Below, piece after piece: positions 16,373-24,757 of a stretch of DNA of 64,000 bases. The DNA is from Sphingosinicella sp. LHD-64 (GTDB lineage Bacteria; Pseudomonadota; Alphaproteobacteria; Sphingomonadales; Sphingomonadaceae): positions 558,001-622,000 of the forward strand of contig NZ_JAVIFV010000001.1 in the NCBI RefSeq assembly GCF_031157375.1. The letters are read 5' to 3'. The notes under the pieces were generated by a model. The model was not told the DNA's origin and did no database searches. It saw only the letters and a list, made by a program, of their open reading frames with translations. Position 1 is the first letter of the stretch; each line of letters starts with the position of its first letter. Made by a program: the position numbers and the translations under genes.

Positions 16373-17373
16373 GCGGGCACTCCGTTCGCCCAGGCGGCGG
16401 CGCGCTTGTCCTGGGGGATATGGGCATCGAACCAGGCCCTGACGGGGGCGAGGTTGGGGTCGGCGAGATCGCGCTCGAGCAGGCCCCACATGCGCGGCTG
16501 GTAGCCGAGATAATGGGGCTTGCCATCGCGCTTCCAGAGGCGGGTGAAGACGCCGAGGATGCGGGTGTTGCGCTGGGCGGCGAGCGCCCAATAGGCGCGC
16601 TCGAAGCCGGTCGCGTGGCCGGTGGCGTCGAGATAGCGCCGAAGCATTGCCGTCTCGATCGCCGGGGTCACGTCGCGGCGGGCGTCCTCCAGCACCGAGG
16701 CGAGATCGTAGGCCGGGTGGCCGGCGAGCGCGTCCTGGAAATCGAGCAGGCCGAGATGGCGGATGCCCTCTCGCCCCCCCACGAGCATGATGTTCTCGGC
16801 ATGGTAGTCGCGCAGCACTGTGACCGGACCGAGGCCGTCGGCTGCGACCGGCGCCAGCACTTCGGTCCAGGCCGTCCGATAGGCGTCGGCGTCCACGTCA
16901 AGTCCCAGCGCGGGACAATACCAGTCGGGGAACAGAGTCAGTTCGGACAGCCATTCGTCGGGACCGTGCGGCCGTAGGCCCGGCATGGGCGGCTGGCCAT
17001 GGAGATGGATGAGGAGGTCGGTCGCCTGTTCGTAGAGCGCCCGCTCGCGGTCCGGCGTGTCGTCGAGCGTCTCGCGCAGACGTATGTCGCCGAAATCGTC
17101 GAGCAGCAGCAGGCCGCGCTCATAGTCGCTGGCGAGGATGCGCGGCGCCGAAAGGCCGGCATGGGCGAGCCACTCGGCGACCGCGACGAACGGCTTTGGA
17201 TCCTCGTGCGGCGGCGGCGCGTCCATCAGCACCGCGCTCTCGCCCTCGCGCAAAACGCGGAAATAGCGGCGAAAGCTCGCATCGCCGGCGAGCGGCCTGA
17301 TCTCGGCGCCGGCCCAGCCGTGGGCGGCGAGGAAATCGGGCGCGTAGGACGGCGGAATCATCGGGGCGGCCAT
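16369..17373 (-). CDS. amgK: Anomeric sugar kinase of the aminoglycoside-phosphotransferase fold
   Basis: 334 aa. ATG 17373 has GGGGA upstream; ATG 17361, which overlaps the tsaE stop, is an alternative. Seen motifs: FRRYFRVLREGESAVLMDAPP (nucleotide loop), the catalytic LRDYHAENIMLV and the metal-binding LLDFQDALAGHPAYDLASV. AmgK phosphorylates MurNAc (and GlcNAc) at C1, feeding MurU encoded immediately downstream. Overlaps on both sides indicate a translationally coupled operon with tsaE and murU. Confidence 0.85.
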   Translation of the reverse strand: MAAPMIPPSYAPDFLAAHGWAGAEIRPLAGDASFRRYFRVLREGESAVLMDAPPPHEDPKPFVAVAEWLAHAGLSAPRILASDYERGLLLLDDFGDIRLRETLDDTPDRERALYEQATDLLIHLHGQPPMPGLRPHGPDEWLSELTLFPDWYCPALGLDVDADAYRTAWTEVLAPVAADGLGPVTVLRDYHAENIMLVGGREGIRHLGLLDFQDALAGHPAYDLASVLEDARRDVTPAIETAMLRRYLDATGHATGFERAYWALAAQRNTRILGVFTRLWKRDGKPHYLGYQPRMWGLLERDLADPNLAPVRAWFDAHIPQDKRAAAWANGVPA

Positions 17374-17801
17374 CGCGTTCCCCAAGCGGGCGGCACCTCG
17401 GCTGTCAAGGCGCGGCCGGCGCCGTCCGCCGCCAGCGTGAGGCAGAGCGTTTGCGGCCAGAGGCCGGGGAGCCGCTCCGGCCATTCGATCAGCAGCGCAC
17501 CGTCGATCAGCGCGTCGTCGAGGCCGAGCTCGTCGAGCTCGCGCGCCTCCTCGATGCGGTAGAGATCGACGTGCCAGACCGGCAGGCGCACGTCGGGCGG
17601 ATCATAGGCCAAGACGATCGGGAAGGTCGGACTCGCGACGTCGCCCGCGTGGCCGAGACCGTGGAGCAGGCCGCGGGCCAGCGTCGTCTTGCCGGCGCCC
17701 AGCGTGCCGTGGAGGGCGACCGCGTCGCCGGGACGGATCAGCGGGGCGAGCGAACGGCCGAAGGCTTCGGTGGCGTCGGCATCGGCCAGACGAATGGTCA
17801 T
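17358..17801 (-). CDS. tsaE: TsaE, tRNA threonylcarbamoyladenosine biosynthesis ATPase
   Basis: 147 aa, ATG 17801 overlapping the divL stop (ATGA). P-loop HGTLGAGKTTLARG lies at about residues 31-44, with SPTFPIVLAYD and the WHVDLYRIEEARELDELGLDD segment typical of YjeE/TsaE. It assists the TsaB-TsaD complex in making t6A at position 37 of ANN-decoding tRNAs. Usual family length is about 150. Confidence 0.93.
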   Translation of the reverse strand: MTIRLADADATEAFGRSLAPLIRPGDAVALHGTLGAGKTTLARGLLHGLGHAGDVASPTFPIVLAYDPPDVRLPVWHVDLYRIEEARELDELGLDDALIDGALLIEWPERLPGLWPQTLCLTLAADGAGRALTAEVPPAWGTRWPPR

Positions 17802-20197
17802 GCGGGATCCGCGGCCCCCTGCTCCCCGGCATAGGCCGCCTGCTGGTCGGCGGTGCGGGGAAGGTGGATGGTGACGGTGGTCCCCTGCCCCACCTTCGAT
17901 TCGAGCGCGATCGAGCCGCCATGCGCTTCGACGAACTGGCGGGCGAGCGGCAGGCCGAGGCCGACCGCGGCGGCGTCCTGGGTGCGCCCGTCAACGGTGC
18001 GGGTGAAGCGATCGAAGACACGCGCCTGGTCCGCCGCCGCGATGCCGCGACCATTGTCGGAGACGATGAGCCGCGCCTCCTTCGCATTGCCGTCGGCACG
18101 CAAGAGCACACGGCCGTCCTCGTCCGTGTAGCGCAGCGCATTCTCGACGATATTTCCGAGGGCCTGGCCGAGCCGACGCAGGTCCCCGGTGATGATGCCG
18201 ACCGAGGGGTCGATCTCGACGGCGAGCGCGACCTTGCGCTTGACCGCAAAGTCGCGCGCCGCGGCGGCCGTCTCCTCGCACAAGTTGGCGAGATCGACCT
18301 CGTCCTCGGCGAGCAGCAGGCTACCCATGTCGCTCTGGGTGAGATCGAGGACATTGTCGATGAGGGCCCCCAGCCGCGCGACGCTGTCCAGGATGGCGGC
18401 GACATAATCGGACGCGAGATCGGGCAGCTCACCGGCATAGCCTGCCGACAGCATCTCCGCGAACCCGCCGATCGAGGTGAGTGGAGTCCGAAGCTCATAG
18501 CTCATGTTGGAGACGAATGCGGTCTTGAGGCGGTCCGCCTCCTCGAGCGCCTCGGTGCGCTCGCGCAACGCCGCCTCCACCTTCCGGCTGTCGGTGATGT
18601 CGAGCATGGTGAAGAGGGCAGCGCCGTCGGGGAGCGGCACGGCGGCGAACTCGAACTCGCGCCCGTCGATCAATGCGACCCGACCGGAGCGCGCCTTGCG
18701 CTCCTGCGTCGCACTGCGCACCAGCTCGCGGACCAGGCCGGCATGATTGGAGCGCTTGAGGCGTGCCGCCAGGTGCGGGGTGAGCGTATCGACGCGCGGA
18801 TGGGCGGCGAGCTGCGCCTCCTCGAACCCCCACAGCTCCTTGAAACGGTTGTTCCAGAGGCTGAGCCGCCCGTCCGACGAAAAGACGCTGATCGCCTCGA
18901 ACAGGTTGTCGAACGTGGCCGAGCGAACCCGGAGCAGCGTGTCGCGGGCGGACGCGAGCTGGATCTGCTCGGTGCGGTCCTCGAAGATGAGCAGCAGGCC
19001 GCCGTCGGGCAGCGGCTGGGCGACGACGCGCAGATGCTTCCCGCCGGGGAGCAGCCACTCCTCCTCGTCCGCCCCGGGGCCGCTGATGAACCAGTCGCGC
19101 CGCTCCTGCTTCCAGACGGGGAAGTCGCGCACTTCGGGCAGGTTGCCGGCGTCACGCATCGCATCGATCACCCGCTCGAATTCCGGGCGGTCGGCCAGGA
19201 ATTCGGCCGTCAGCTCGAACAGGCGGGCAAAGGGCTGGTTGAAGAAGATGAGGCTGCGGTCGCGGCCGAACTGGGCGACGCCGGCCGAGAGGCGATCGAG
19301 CATGTCGCGCTGGGCGCGCACGAAGCGGACCAGCTCAGCGCGCGCCTCCTCCTGATCCTCGACGTCGATCGCGTAGCCGGCGACGCCCTGATTGCCGAGC
19401 GGCACCTCGACGACGCGCATCATCCGCCGCTCGCCGGCGATGGTGACGGGGACGGTGCGGTGCGTCGCCTCCTGCTGGTCGCGGACCCGGGCGGCGTCGA
19501 GGCGCGGGCTCTGACCGGCGGACTCGTCGATGAGCTCGACACCCTGACGGACGACGGCGGCGGCATCATCGCCCTCGACCGCGGCGACGTAGGCCGAATT
19601 GACCATGGCGAGCGACAGGTCTGGCCCGCGATGCCAGATCGGGAAGGGTGCGACCTCGATCAGGCGCGACAGGGCCTCGAGCGCAGCACTGCGCCGGTCG
19701 AGCCGGGCCCGCACCACGGCCGCCTGCCCCTCCGCCTCGGTCACGTCCTGGAACCAGAGCAGCACGGTGCCGTCGCCGCAACCCATGGGCGCCGGCGCCC
19801 CTTCGATCCGGAAGATGCGCTGCGAGCCTTCGGGGCGCGCGGTGAGGCCGAAGCGGTCGCCGGCACGCGCTGCGGCGATGCCGGCGGCGAGCGCCGAGGC
19901 GTCCTCGCTCTGCCAGGGGCCGCCGGGCGCAGCGAGGTCCGGCCAGGTTTCGGGAATCGCGACCAGGCCCAGAGCGCCGGCCAGCCGCTCGGTTCCTGCA
20001 ATCCTGCCATCGGTGCCGATCAGCAGCGGCATCGCCGCACCGGCCCCGAGCAGAGCCGCGAGCCGCCGGTTTTCGCCGAGCACCGCGGCGGCCTCGGCCG
20101 CCTGTCCGCGGGCGCGCAGCACCGCCCACAGCGCCACCGCCAGCCAGATGCCGGCGACGAGCGCGATAAGGGCAGCCGCAGTGGGGGAAAGCGCCAT
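17798..20197 (-). CDS. divL: DivL-like PAS sensor pseudo-histidine kinase with Tyr in the H-box
   Basis: 799 aa. One N-terminal transmembrane helix (AAALIALVAGIWLAVALWAVL) is followed by several PAS-like segments to about residue 545 (for example MAMVNSAYVAAVEG-type, FFNQPFARLFELT, LSLWNNRFKELWGFEE). The dimerisation/H-box is FVSNMSYELRTPL, with Tyr567 where canonical kinases have His. The HATPase domain is intact-looking (NIVENALRYT, DNGRGI, GLGLPLARQFVEAHGG). Caulobacter DivL, which controls CckA and the cell cycle, has the same Tyr substitution, and the ahcY-divL-tsaE neighbourhood also fits. It probably acts as a conformational regulator rather than a His kinase. Confidence 0.88.
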   Translation of the reverse strand: MALSPTAAALIALVAGIWLAVALWAVLRARGQAAEAAAVLGENRRLAALLGAGAAMPLLIGTDGRIAGTERLAGALGLVAIPETWPDLAAPGGPWQSEDASALAAGIAAARAGDRFGLTARPEGSQRIFRIEGAPAPMGCGDGTVLLWFQDVTEAEGQAAVVRARLDRRSAALEALSRLIEVAPFPIWHRGPDLSLAMVNSAYVAAVEGDDAAAVVRQGVELIDESAGQSPRLDAARVRDQQEATHRTVPVTIAGERRMMRVVEVPLGNQGVAGYAIDVEDQEEARAELVRFVRAQRDMLDRLSAGVAQFGRDRSLIFFNQPFARLFELTAEFLADRPEFERVIDAMRDAGNLPEVRDFPVWKQERRDWFISGPGADEEEWLLPGGKHLRVVAQPLPDGGLLLIFEDRTEQIQLASARDTLLRVRSATFDNLFEAISVFSSDGRLSLWNNRFKELWGFEEAQLAAHPRVDTLTPHLAARLKRSNHAGLVRELVRSATQERKARSGRVALIDGREFEFAAVPLPDGAALFTMLDITDSRKVEAALRERTEALEEADRLKTAFVSNMSYELRTPLTSIGGFAEMLSAGYAGELPDLASDYVAAILDSVARLGALIDNVLDLTQSDMGSLLLAEDEVDLANLCEETAAAARDFAVKRKVALAVEIDPSVGIITGDLRRLGQALGNIVENALRYTDEDGRVLLRADGNAKEARLIVSDNGRGIAAADQARVFDRFTRTVDGRTQDAAAVGLGLPLARQFVEAHGGSIALESKVGQGTTVTIHLPRTADQQAAYAGEQGAADPA

Positions 20198-20240
20198 CAG
20201 CGCCAGTGTCTAGACGCGAGGACGGCGTTACGAAAGCCGT

Positions 20241-20287
20241 GCCGGCATCGGGCGGTTCGAGCGGGCTCGAACTGTCGCGATGCCGGC
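20241..20287 (-). terminator. Large two-tier hairpin after ahcY
   Basis: Outer arms GCCGGCATCG (20241-20250) and CGATGCCGGC (20278-20287) enclose a second perfect stem, GTTCGAGC/GCTCGAAC (20255-20272), with a 2-nt loop. It lies 13 nt past the ahcY stop and before divL. A smaller hairpin (ACGGC/GCCGT) follows. There is no T-tract, so the role could be 3'-end protection as much as termination. Confidence 0.55.
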
Positions 20288-20299
20288 GCGGACGGTCGC

Positions 20300-21712
20300 T
20301 CAGTAACGATAGTGATCCGGCTTGAACGGCCCTTCGACCGGGACACCGATATAGTCGGCCTGGCGCTGGTTGAGAATGGTGAGCTTGACGCCGAGCTTGT
20401 CGAGGTGAAGCGCCGCGACTTTCTCGTCGAGATGCTTGGGCAGGACATAGACCTCGTTGTTGTACTGATCCGATTTGGTCCAGAGCTCGATCTGGGCCAG
20501 CACCTGATTGGTGAAGCTGGAGCTCATCACGAAGCTCGGATGGCCGGTGGCGTTGCCGAGGTTGACGAGGCGACCCTTCGAGAGGACGATGATCTTCTTG
20601 CCGTCCGGGAACTCGACCTCGTCGACCTGCGGCTTGATCTCGGTCCACTTGAAGTTCTGGAGCGCGGCGATCTGGATCTCGCTGTCGAAATGGCCGATGT
20701 TGCAGACGATCGCCATGTTCTTCATCGCGCGCATATGGTCGAGCGTCAGCACGTCCATGTTGCCGGTGGCGGTGACGAAGATGTCGGCGCGGGTGGCGGC
20801 CTCCTCCATCGTCACGACCTCATAGCCCTCCATCGCCGCCTGCAGCGCGCAGATCGGGTCGATCTCGGTGACGAGGACCCGAGCGCCACCGTTGCGCAAG
20901 CTGGCGGCCGAGCCCTTGCCGACGTCGCCGAAGCCGGCGACGCAGGCGACCTTGCCGGCGAGCATCACGTCGGTGGCGCGGCGGATCGCGTCGACCAGCG
21001 ATTCCTTGCAGCCGTAGAGATTGTCGAACTTCGACTTGGTGACGCTGTCATTGACGTTGATCGCCGGGAACGGAAGTTTGCCCTGTTTGGCAAGTTCGTA
21101 CAGGCGATGGACGCCGGTGGTGGTCTCCTCGGAGACGCCCTTGATGGTCTGGACGGTCCTGGTGAGGTAGCCCGGACGCTCCTTCAGGAAGCGGTTCAGC
21201 GTCGCGGCGAAGATCTCCTCTTCCTCGTTGGTCGGGGTGAACAGCGTCTCCCCGGCTTCGACCCGCGCGCCCCAGAGCGCGAACATGGTGGCGTCGCCAC
21301 CGTCGTCGAGGATCATGTTGCAGGTCTCCTCCTGACCCCAGTCGAAGATGCGGATGACATAGTCCCAATAGTCTTCGAGGCTCTCGCCCTTGATCGCGAA
21401 CACCGGCACGCCCGACGCGGCGATCGCGGCGGCGGCATGGTCCTGGGTCGAGAAGATGTTGCAGGATGCCCAACGGACTCTCGCACCCAAAGCGGTGAGC
21501 GTCTCGATCAGCACCGCGGTCTGGATCGTCATGTGGAGCGAGCCGGTGATCCGCGCGCCGGCGAGCGGCTTCGACGCGCCATATTCGGCGCGCAGGGCCA
21601 TCAGACCGGGCATCTCGGTCTCGGCGATCTCCATCTCCTTGCGGCCGAAGGCGGCAAGCGAGATGTCATGGACCACATAATCGTCGAACGAAGTCTGGGG
21701 CTGGGTCGCCAC
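20300..21712 (-). CDS. ahcY: S-adenosylhomocysteine hydrolase
   Basis: 470 aa from GTG 21712, chosen because AGGAG lies 7-8 nt upstream. It splits SAH into adenosine and homocysteine, clearing the product inhibitor of methyltransferases. Typical segments: [39 protein letters not shown], the NAD-binding [10 protein letters not shown], and the C-terminal KPDHYRY. It is preceded by a perfect 9+2+9 palindrome likely to be its operator. A TylF-type SAM methyltransferase lies upstream on the same strand. Confidence 0.97.
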   Translation of the reverse strand: MATQPQTSFDDYVVHDISLAAFGRKEMEIAETEMPGLMALRAEYGASKPLAGARITGSLHMTIQTAVLIETLTALGARVRWASCNIFSTQDHAAAAIAASGVPVFAIKGESLEDYWDYVIRIFDWGQEETCNMILDDGGDATMFALWGARVEAGETLFTPTNEEEEIFAATLNRFLKERPGYLTRTVQTIKGVSEETTTGVHRLYELAKQGKLPFPAINVNDSVTKSKFDNLYGCKESLVDAIRRATDVMLAGKVACVAGFGDVGKGSAASLRNGGARVLVTEIDPICALQAAMEGYEVVTMEEAATRADIFVTATGNMDVLTLDHMRAMKNMAIVCNIGHFDSEIQIAALQNFKWTEIKPQVDEVEFPDGKKIIVLSKGRLVNLGNATGHPSFVMSSSFTNQVLAQIELWTKSDQYNNEVYVLPKHLDEKVAALHLDKLGVKLTILNQRQADYIGVPVEGPFKPDHYRY

Positions 21713-21796
21713 GTAGCGTCTCCTGAAAGGCCGGGAGCCGCCCGGAATAGGGCGGCCGCACCGCGGCTCCCTAGTCGCGCATGCGCGCAAATGCAA

Positions 21797-21816
21797 ATAT
21801 AAAGATGTCTTTATAT
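21797..21816 (-). promoter_or_regulatory. Perfect palindrome upstream of ahcY, probable SAH/methionine-cycle operator
   Basis: ATATAAAGA and TCTTTATAT flank a 2-bp centre, 85 bp before the ahcY start in an otherwise GC-rich region. From memory it resembles the operators reported for SahR-type ArsR regulators that control ahcY/metH/metF in proteobacteria. No regulator gene is in the window. Confidence 0.65.
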
Positions 21817-21843
21817 CCGGATTTCCGCGCGGCCGGCCGAAGC

Positions 21844-22560
21844 TCAGGCGCGCCGGTGCCGCACCACCGGATTGCGCGCATCGACGAGTTCGAACCCCGG
21901 ATTGTCGCGGATGAATTCGTCGACAGCGGTCCGACAGCCTTCATAGTCGTGATAGTCGTCGATGACGATCGCGCCGCCAAGGCTGAGGCGGCGGGCGGTC
22001 TCGCCGAGGCAGAATCTGACGGGATCGTACCAGTCGCAATCGATATGGGCGAAAGCGATCCGATCGACGCCGAGCGTCGGCCAGGTCTCCTCGAACAGCC
22101 CCTTCACCAGCCGGATGCGCTCGCCGTCCATCGGTGTGCCGTAATAGAGGAGCTGGGTGCAGGCATGCTCGTAGAGATCATGGCGATAGCCGTAATAGGG
22201 GTCGCCGCCGATCCCGATCGACCGGCGTTCGACGATGTCCTGGTAGCGCTGCTTCGATTTCGCATCGTCCTTGAGCGAAGTCGGCTCCGGAATCATGCCG
22301 AACACGTCCAGGCCGTAGAAGCGGCGTTCGGCCGAAGCCTCCCGGGCGAGCAGGACAGTCGACCCGCCGAGGGCGACGCCGAATTCGATGATGTCGCCGG
22401 GCACGCCTGCGCCGATCGTTTCATGGAGGCGGCGCTCGATGTGGCGGAGCTTGCCCGGGTGGAGATAGGTGAGCCGCCGGCGCAGCACCGACCGGGCGAG
22501 CGGGCTCAGCGACCAGAAATCGACGAGGCGATGCGCCCTCCCCCGCATTCCACGCAGCAT
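21844..22560 (-). CDS. TylF/macrocin O-methyltransferase-like SAM-dependent methyltransferase
   Basis: 238 aa from ATG 22560 (GAGGA 6 nt upstream); ATG 22599 has no SD. SAM-binding glycine motif [17 protein letters not shown] (about residues 60-76), with [14 protein letters not shown] next. Metal/catalytic acidic strings [17 protein letters not shown] and [22 protein letters not shown] are typical of TylF/MycF/NovP-class enzymes that methylate sugar hydroxyls. Its acceptor is unknown, perhaps a surface glycan. Its position just upstream of ahcY on the same strand fits removal of the SAH it makes, but a regulatory site lies between them. Confidence 0.78.
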   Translation of the reverse strand: MLRGMRGRAHRLVDFWSLSPLARSVLRRRLTYLHPGKLRHIERRLHETIGAGVPGDIIEFGVALGGSTVLLAREASAERRFYGLDVFGMIPEPTSLKDDAKSKQRYQDIVERRSIGIGGDPYYGYRHDLYEHACTQLLYYGTPMDGERIRLVKGLFEETWPTLGVDRIAFAHIDCDWYDPVRFCLGETARRLSLGGAIVIDDYHDYEGCRTAVDEFIRDNPGFELVDARNPVVRHRRA

Positions 22561-22659
22561 CCGACATCCTCTTGCAATGACGGCAAGGCAACGCCCCATC
22601 GCCGGAAGGGTCCGGCCGGATTCGGCGGACGGCCTTCCGGTTGCGCCGGATCGAAGGTC

Positions 22660-22825
22660 GCCTAGGGCGGATCGACATTCAGTTTTGTACCCTCTCCCTT
22701 GAGGGAGAGGGCAGGGTGAGGGTGTCGGGCATTTGAGACTATTCTCGGAGGCAGAACCCCCTCACCCCAACCCTCTCCCCGCCGGGGAGAGGGAGTTTCA
22801 TGCTGAATGTCGATTGGTCCTAGGC
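22660..22825. repeat. 166-bp MITE-like inverted-repeat element ending in CCTAGG
   Basis: The ends are 23-bp imperfect inverted repeats (20/23): GCCTAGG, three variable bases around a C, then a perfect 12-bp ATCGACATTCAG / CTGAATGTCGAT. The interior carries two hairpin modules, CCTCTCCC-TTGA-GGGAGAGG (22691-22710) and CCTCTCCCC-GCC-GGGGAGAGGG (about 22771-22793), with GGGTGAGGG/CCCTCACCCC arms. No ORF. The right end provides the last Ala codon and TAG stop of the ECF41 gene. Confidence 0.8.
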
Positions 22826-23713
22826 TTCTTCGGGACCCGGCTCGAGATGGCGCAGCTTGTCCGGATTGCGCACCACATAGACGCCGGCGATCCGGTCATT
22901 CTCGATCAGCAATGCCGTGGTCTGGAGCATGCCGTCGGCCTCGCGGGTGACGAAGCCCGGCAGGCCGTTGATCATGCGATAGCCGACCAGCTCGTAGCGG
23001 CCCTGGCGGAGCAGCCGGGCCAGGGTGGCGAACACCGTCACCGCCTCGTTGATGCCGTAATAGGGCCGGGCCGCTGCGGCGCGCTTGCCGCCGCCGTCGG
23101 AGAAGATCGCGACATCGTCGGCCAGCATGCTGCGCAATGCGCCCATGTCGCCGCTGCGCGAGGCCTGGAAGAAGGCCCTGGCGATCTCGAGGCCGCGCTC
23201 CTTCGCCACCGGGAAACGGGGCCGGTCGGCGCGGACATGAGTGCGTGCCCGGGTGGCGAGCTGGCGGCAGGCGGCAGGCTCGCGCTCCAGCGTCGCGGCG
23301 ACCTCGTCGAAGGAGAGGCCGAACACGTCGTGGAGCAGGAAGGCGGCGCGCTCCAGCGGCGAGAGGCGGTCGAGCGCCATGAGGAGCGGCAGCGTCACAT
23401 CCTCGTCCATGTCGCGCTCGGCCTCCGGCGCCACCACCGGCTCGGGGAGCCAGGGTCCGACATAGAGCTCACGGCGGCGGCGCGCCGACTTGAGCTGGTC
23501 GAGGCAAAGGCGCGTGACCATCCGCCTCAGGAATGCCTCGGGCTCGCGCACCGCATCGCGGTCCGTCCGCAGCCAGCGCACGAACGCTTCCTGCACCATA
23601 TCCTCGGCATCGGCGACCGAGCCGAGCATCCGGTAGGCGACACGCTGCAGCGTCGGCCGCAGCGGCGCGAACACCGCTGCGGCCTCGGCGGAGACGTCTG
23701 CCCCGGCGTTCAT
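22820..23713 (-). CDS. ECF41-group RNA polymerase sigma factor with C-terminal SnoaL-like extension
   Basis: 297 aa, ATG 23713 overlapping the CMD stop (ATGA). Sigma2 region is residues about 13-75 (YRMLGSVADAEDMVQEAFVRWLR) and sigma4 about 105-160 (RLSPLERAAFLLHDVFGLSFDEVA). All three ECF41 marker motifs are present: WLPEP (88-92) in the linker, and DGGGK (206-210) and NPDKL (283-287) in the SnoaL-like tail, which in this group replaces an anti-sigma factor. The operon partner is a CMD/AhpD-like protein, as usual for ECF41, and an exact ECF41 promoter precedes the operon, implying autoregulation. The stop codon is contributed by the adjoining repeat element. Confidence 0.92.
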   Translation of the reverse strand: MNAGADVSAEAAAVFAPLRPTLQRVAYRMLGSVADAEDMVQEAFVRWLRTDRDAVREPEAFLRRMVTRLCLDQLKSARRRRELYVGPWLPEPVVAPEAERDMDEDVTLPLLMALDRLSPLERAAFLLHDVFGLSFDEVAATLEREPAACRQLATRARTHVRADRPRFPVAKERGLEIARAFFQASRSGDMGALRSMLADDVAIFSDGGGKRAAAARPYYGINEAVTVFATLARLLRQGRYELVGYRMINGLPGFVTREADGMLQTTALLIENDRIAGVYVVRNPDKLRHLEPGPEEA

Positions 23714-24180
23714 GCCGCGTCCGCCAATGCACTCTCCCTGTCCTCGTAGAACAGGCGGAAGCCGACGGCGAACCGATTCCAGCCGCTGGTGGCATTGATC
23801 CGCAAGGTGAGCTTCACCTGCTCCTCCTCGCTGAAATGCTCGGCGAATGCCGCATAGGTCTCGTCGTCCGGCGCGCCGCGTACGGCGATCATCGTCAGCG
23901 CTTCGGCCCAGGCCAATGCCGCCCGCTCGCGTGCGCTGAAGACGGGCGCCTCGCGCCATACGCTCAGGAGATGAAGCCGCTGCTCGCTCTCGCCGTCCCG
24001 GCGGGCCTCCCTGGTGTGCATGTTGACGCAGTTCGCGCAGCCGTTGAGCTGCGAGACGCGGGTCGTGACGAGGTGGACCAGGCCGGGCTCGAGGCCGTCG
24101 GCGGCGACCTTCTGGCTATAGGCCACCCAGCTCCCGATCGCGTCCGGGGCGGGTTTGAAGATGTTCAATCGTGCGGTCAT
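23710..24180 (-). CDS. Carboxymuconolactone decarboxylase/AhpD-like protein
   Basis: 156 aa from ATG 24180, with AAAGG spaced 9 nt; ATG 24189 directly abuts the SD. The AhpD-fold redox motif CANCVNMH (Cys48, Cys51, His55) is intact, so a peroxidase or thiol-redox role is likelier than a decarboxylase one. First gene of the ECF41 operon: the sigma factor gene overlaps its stop, and the promoter carries the ECF41 recognition elements. Confidence 0.88.
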   Translation of the reverse strand: MTARLNIFKPAPDAIGSWVAYSQKVAADGLEPGLVHLVTTRVSQLNGCANCVNMHTREARRDGESEQRLHLLSVWREAPVFSARERAALAWAEALTMIAVRGAPDDETYAAFAEHFSEEEQVKLTLRINATSGWNRFAVGFRLFYEDRESALADAA

Positions 24181-24213
24181 GTCAGTCATCCTTTCGCCTG
24201 CTGGTGCAGACAA

Positions 24214-24240
24214 GACGAGACAGGATCCGGCGATGTGACA
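24214..24240 (-). promoter_or_regulatory. ECF41-type promoter of the CMD-sigma operon
   Basis: On the minus strand TGTCACA (24240-24234) is followed after exactly 16 bp by CGTC (24217-24214), matching the ECF41 consensus in both elements and spacing. It ends about 34 bp before the CMD start codon. Confidence 0.85.
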
Positions 24241-24269
24241 TGCCCGGCGAAATTTTCGCAGGCCGCCTC

Positions 24270-24722
24270 CTAATAAGGTGTGCCGTCCTTGTGCGTATAA
24301 CGGTCATTGGCGACGTCGGCATGCAGATCGATATCGGGATAGTGGCAATCGCCCTCCCCGATCTGGCAGTCCACGGCGATGAACACGCACGGCCGGTCGC
24401 TGCGATTGATCAGGCGATGGCCGTTGGGCACGTCCCTGGGGAAAGCCGCGCAATCGCCGGCGCGCATCGGCGTCTCGCCGCCGTCCTCGACCAGCATCGC
24501 CTCGCCTTCCAGGATCACGACGAACTCGTCGATGCCTTCGTGCCAGTGGCGCTGGCTGGAGACGCCGCCCGGATCGAGCACGACATGGCTGACCCCGATC
24601 TGGCTCAGCCCGCCGGCCGGCGCCAGCCGCCGGAAATGCCGCCCGCCCATCTCCGCCGCGAACGGCATCGGATAGGTCGTCCGGTTGGTCTGTTCGATCG
24701 CCTCGAGGTCGAGCTTCGGCAT
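24270..24722 (-). CDS. Cupin-domain protein
   Basis: 150 aa from ATG 24722 with SD GGGGAG. A single small-beta-barrel cupin: motif 1 SSQRHWHEGIDEFVVILEGEAML supplies the two His and Glu ligands, and motif 2 is about FPRDVPNGHRLINRSD. It probably binds a metal in the cytoplasm; the substrate is unknown. It may be a dioxygenase, isomerase or sensor. The HCHYPDIDL-like tail (DCHYPDIDLHADV) is common in uncharacterised family members. Transcribed separately from the ECF41 operon, whose promoter begins just downstream. Confidence 0.75.
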   Translation of the reverse strand: MPKLDLEAIEQTNRTTYPMPFAAEMGGRHFRRLAPAGGLSQIGVSHVVLDPGGVSSQRHWHEGIDEFVVILEGEAMLVEDGGETPMRAGDCAAFPRDVPNGHRLINRSDRPCVFIAVDCQIGEGDCHYPDIDLHADVANDRYTHKDGTPY

Positions 24723-24757
24723 GGCGTTTCTCCCCAGCCCGGTGCTAGGCGAACCGG

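Noticed and set aside
17864-21802. 1312-codon plus-strand ORF opposite divL and ahcY
   Set aside because: Same antisense artefact; sense genes carry catalytic motifs throughout.
22660-22825. Rho-independent terminator only
   Set aside because: Long terminal inverted repeats and a second hairpin point to a mobile repeat; termination may be a side effect.
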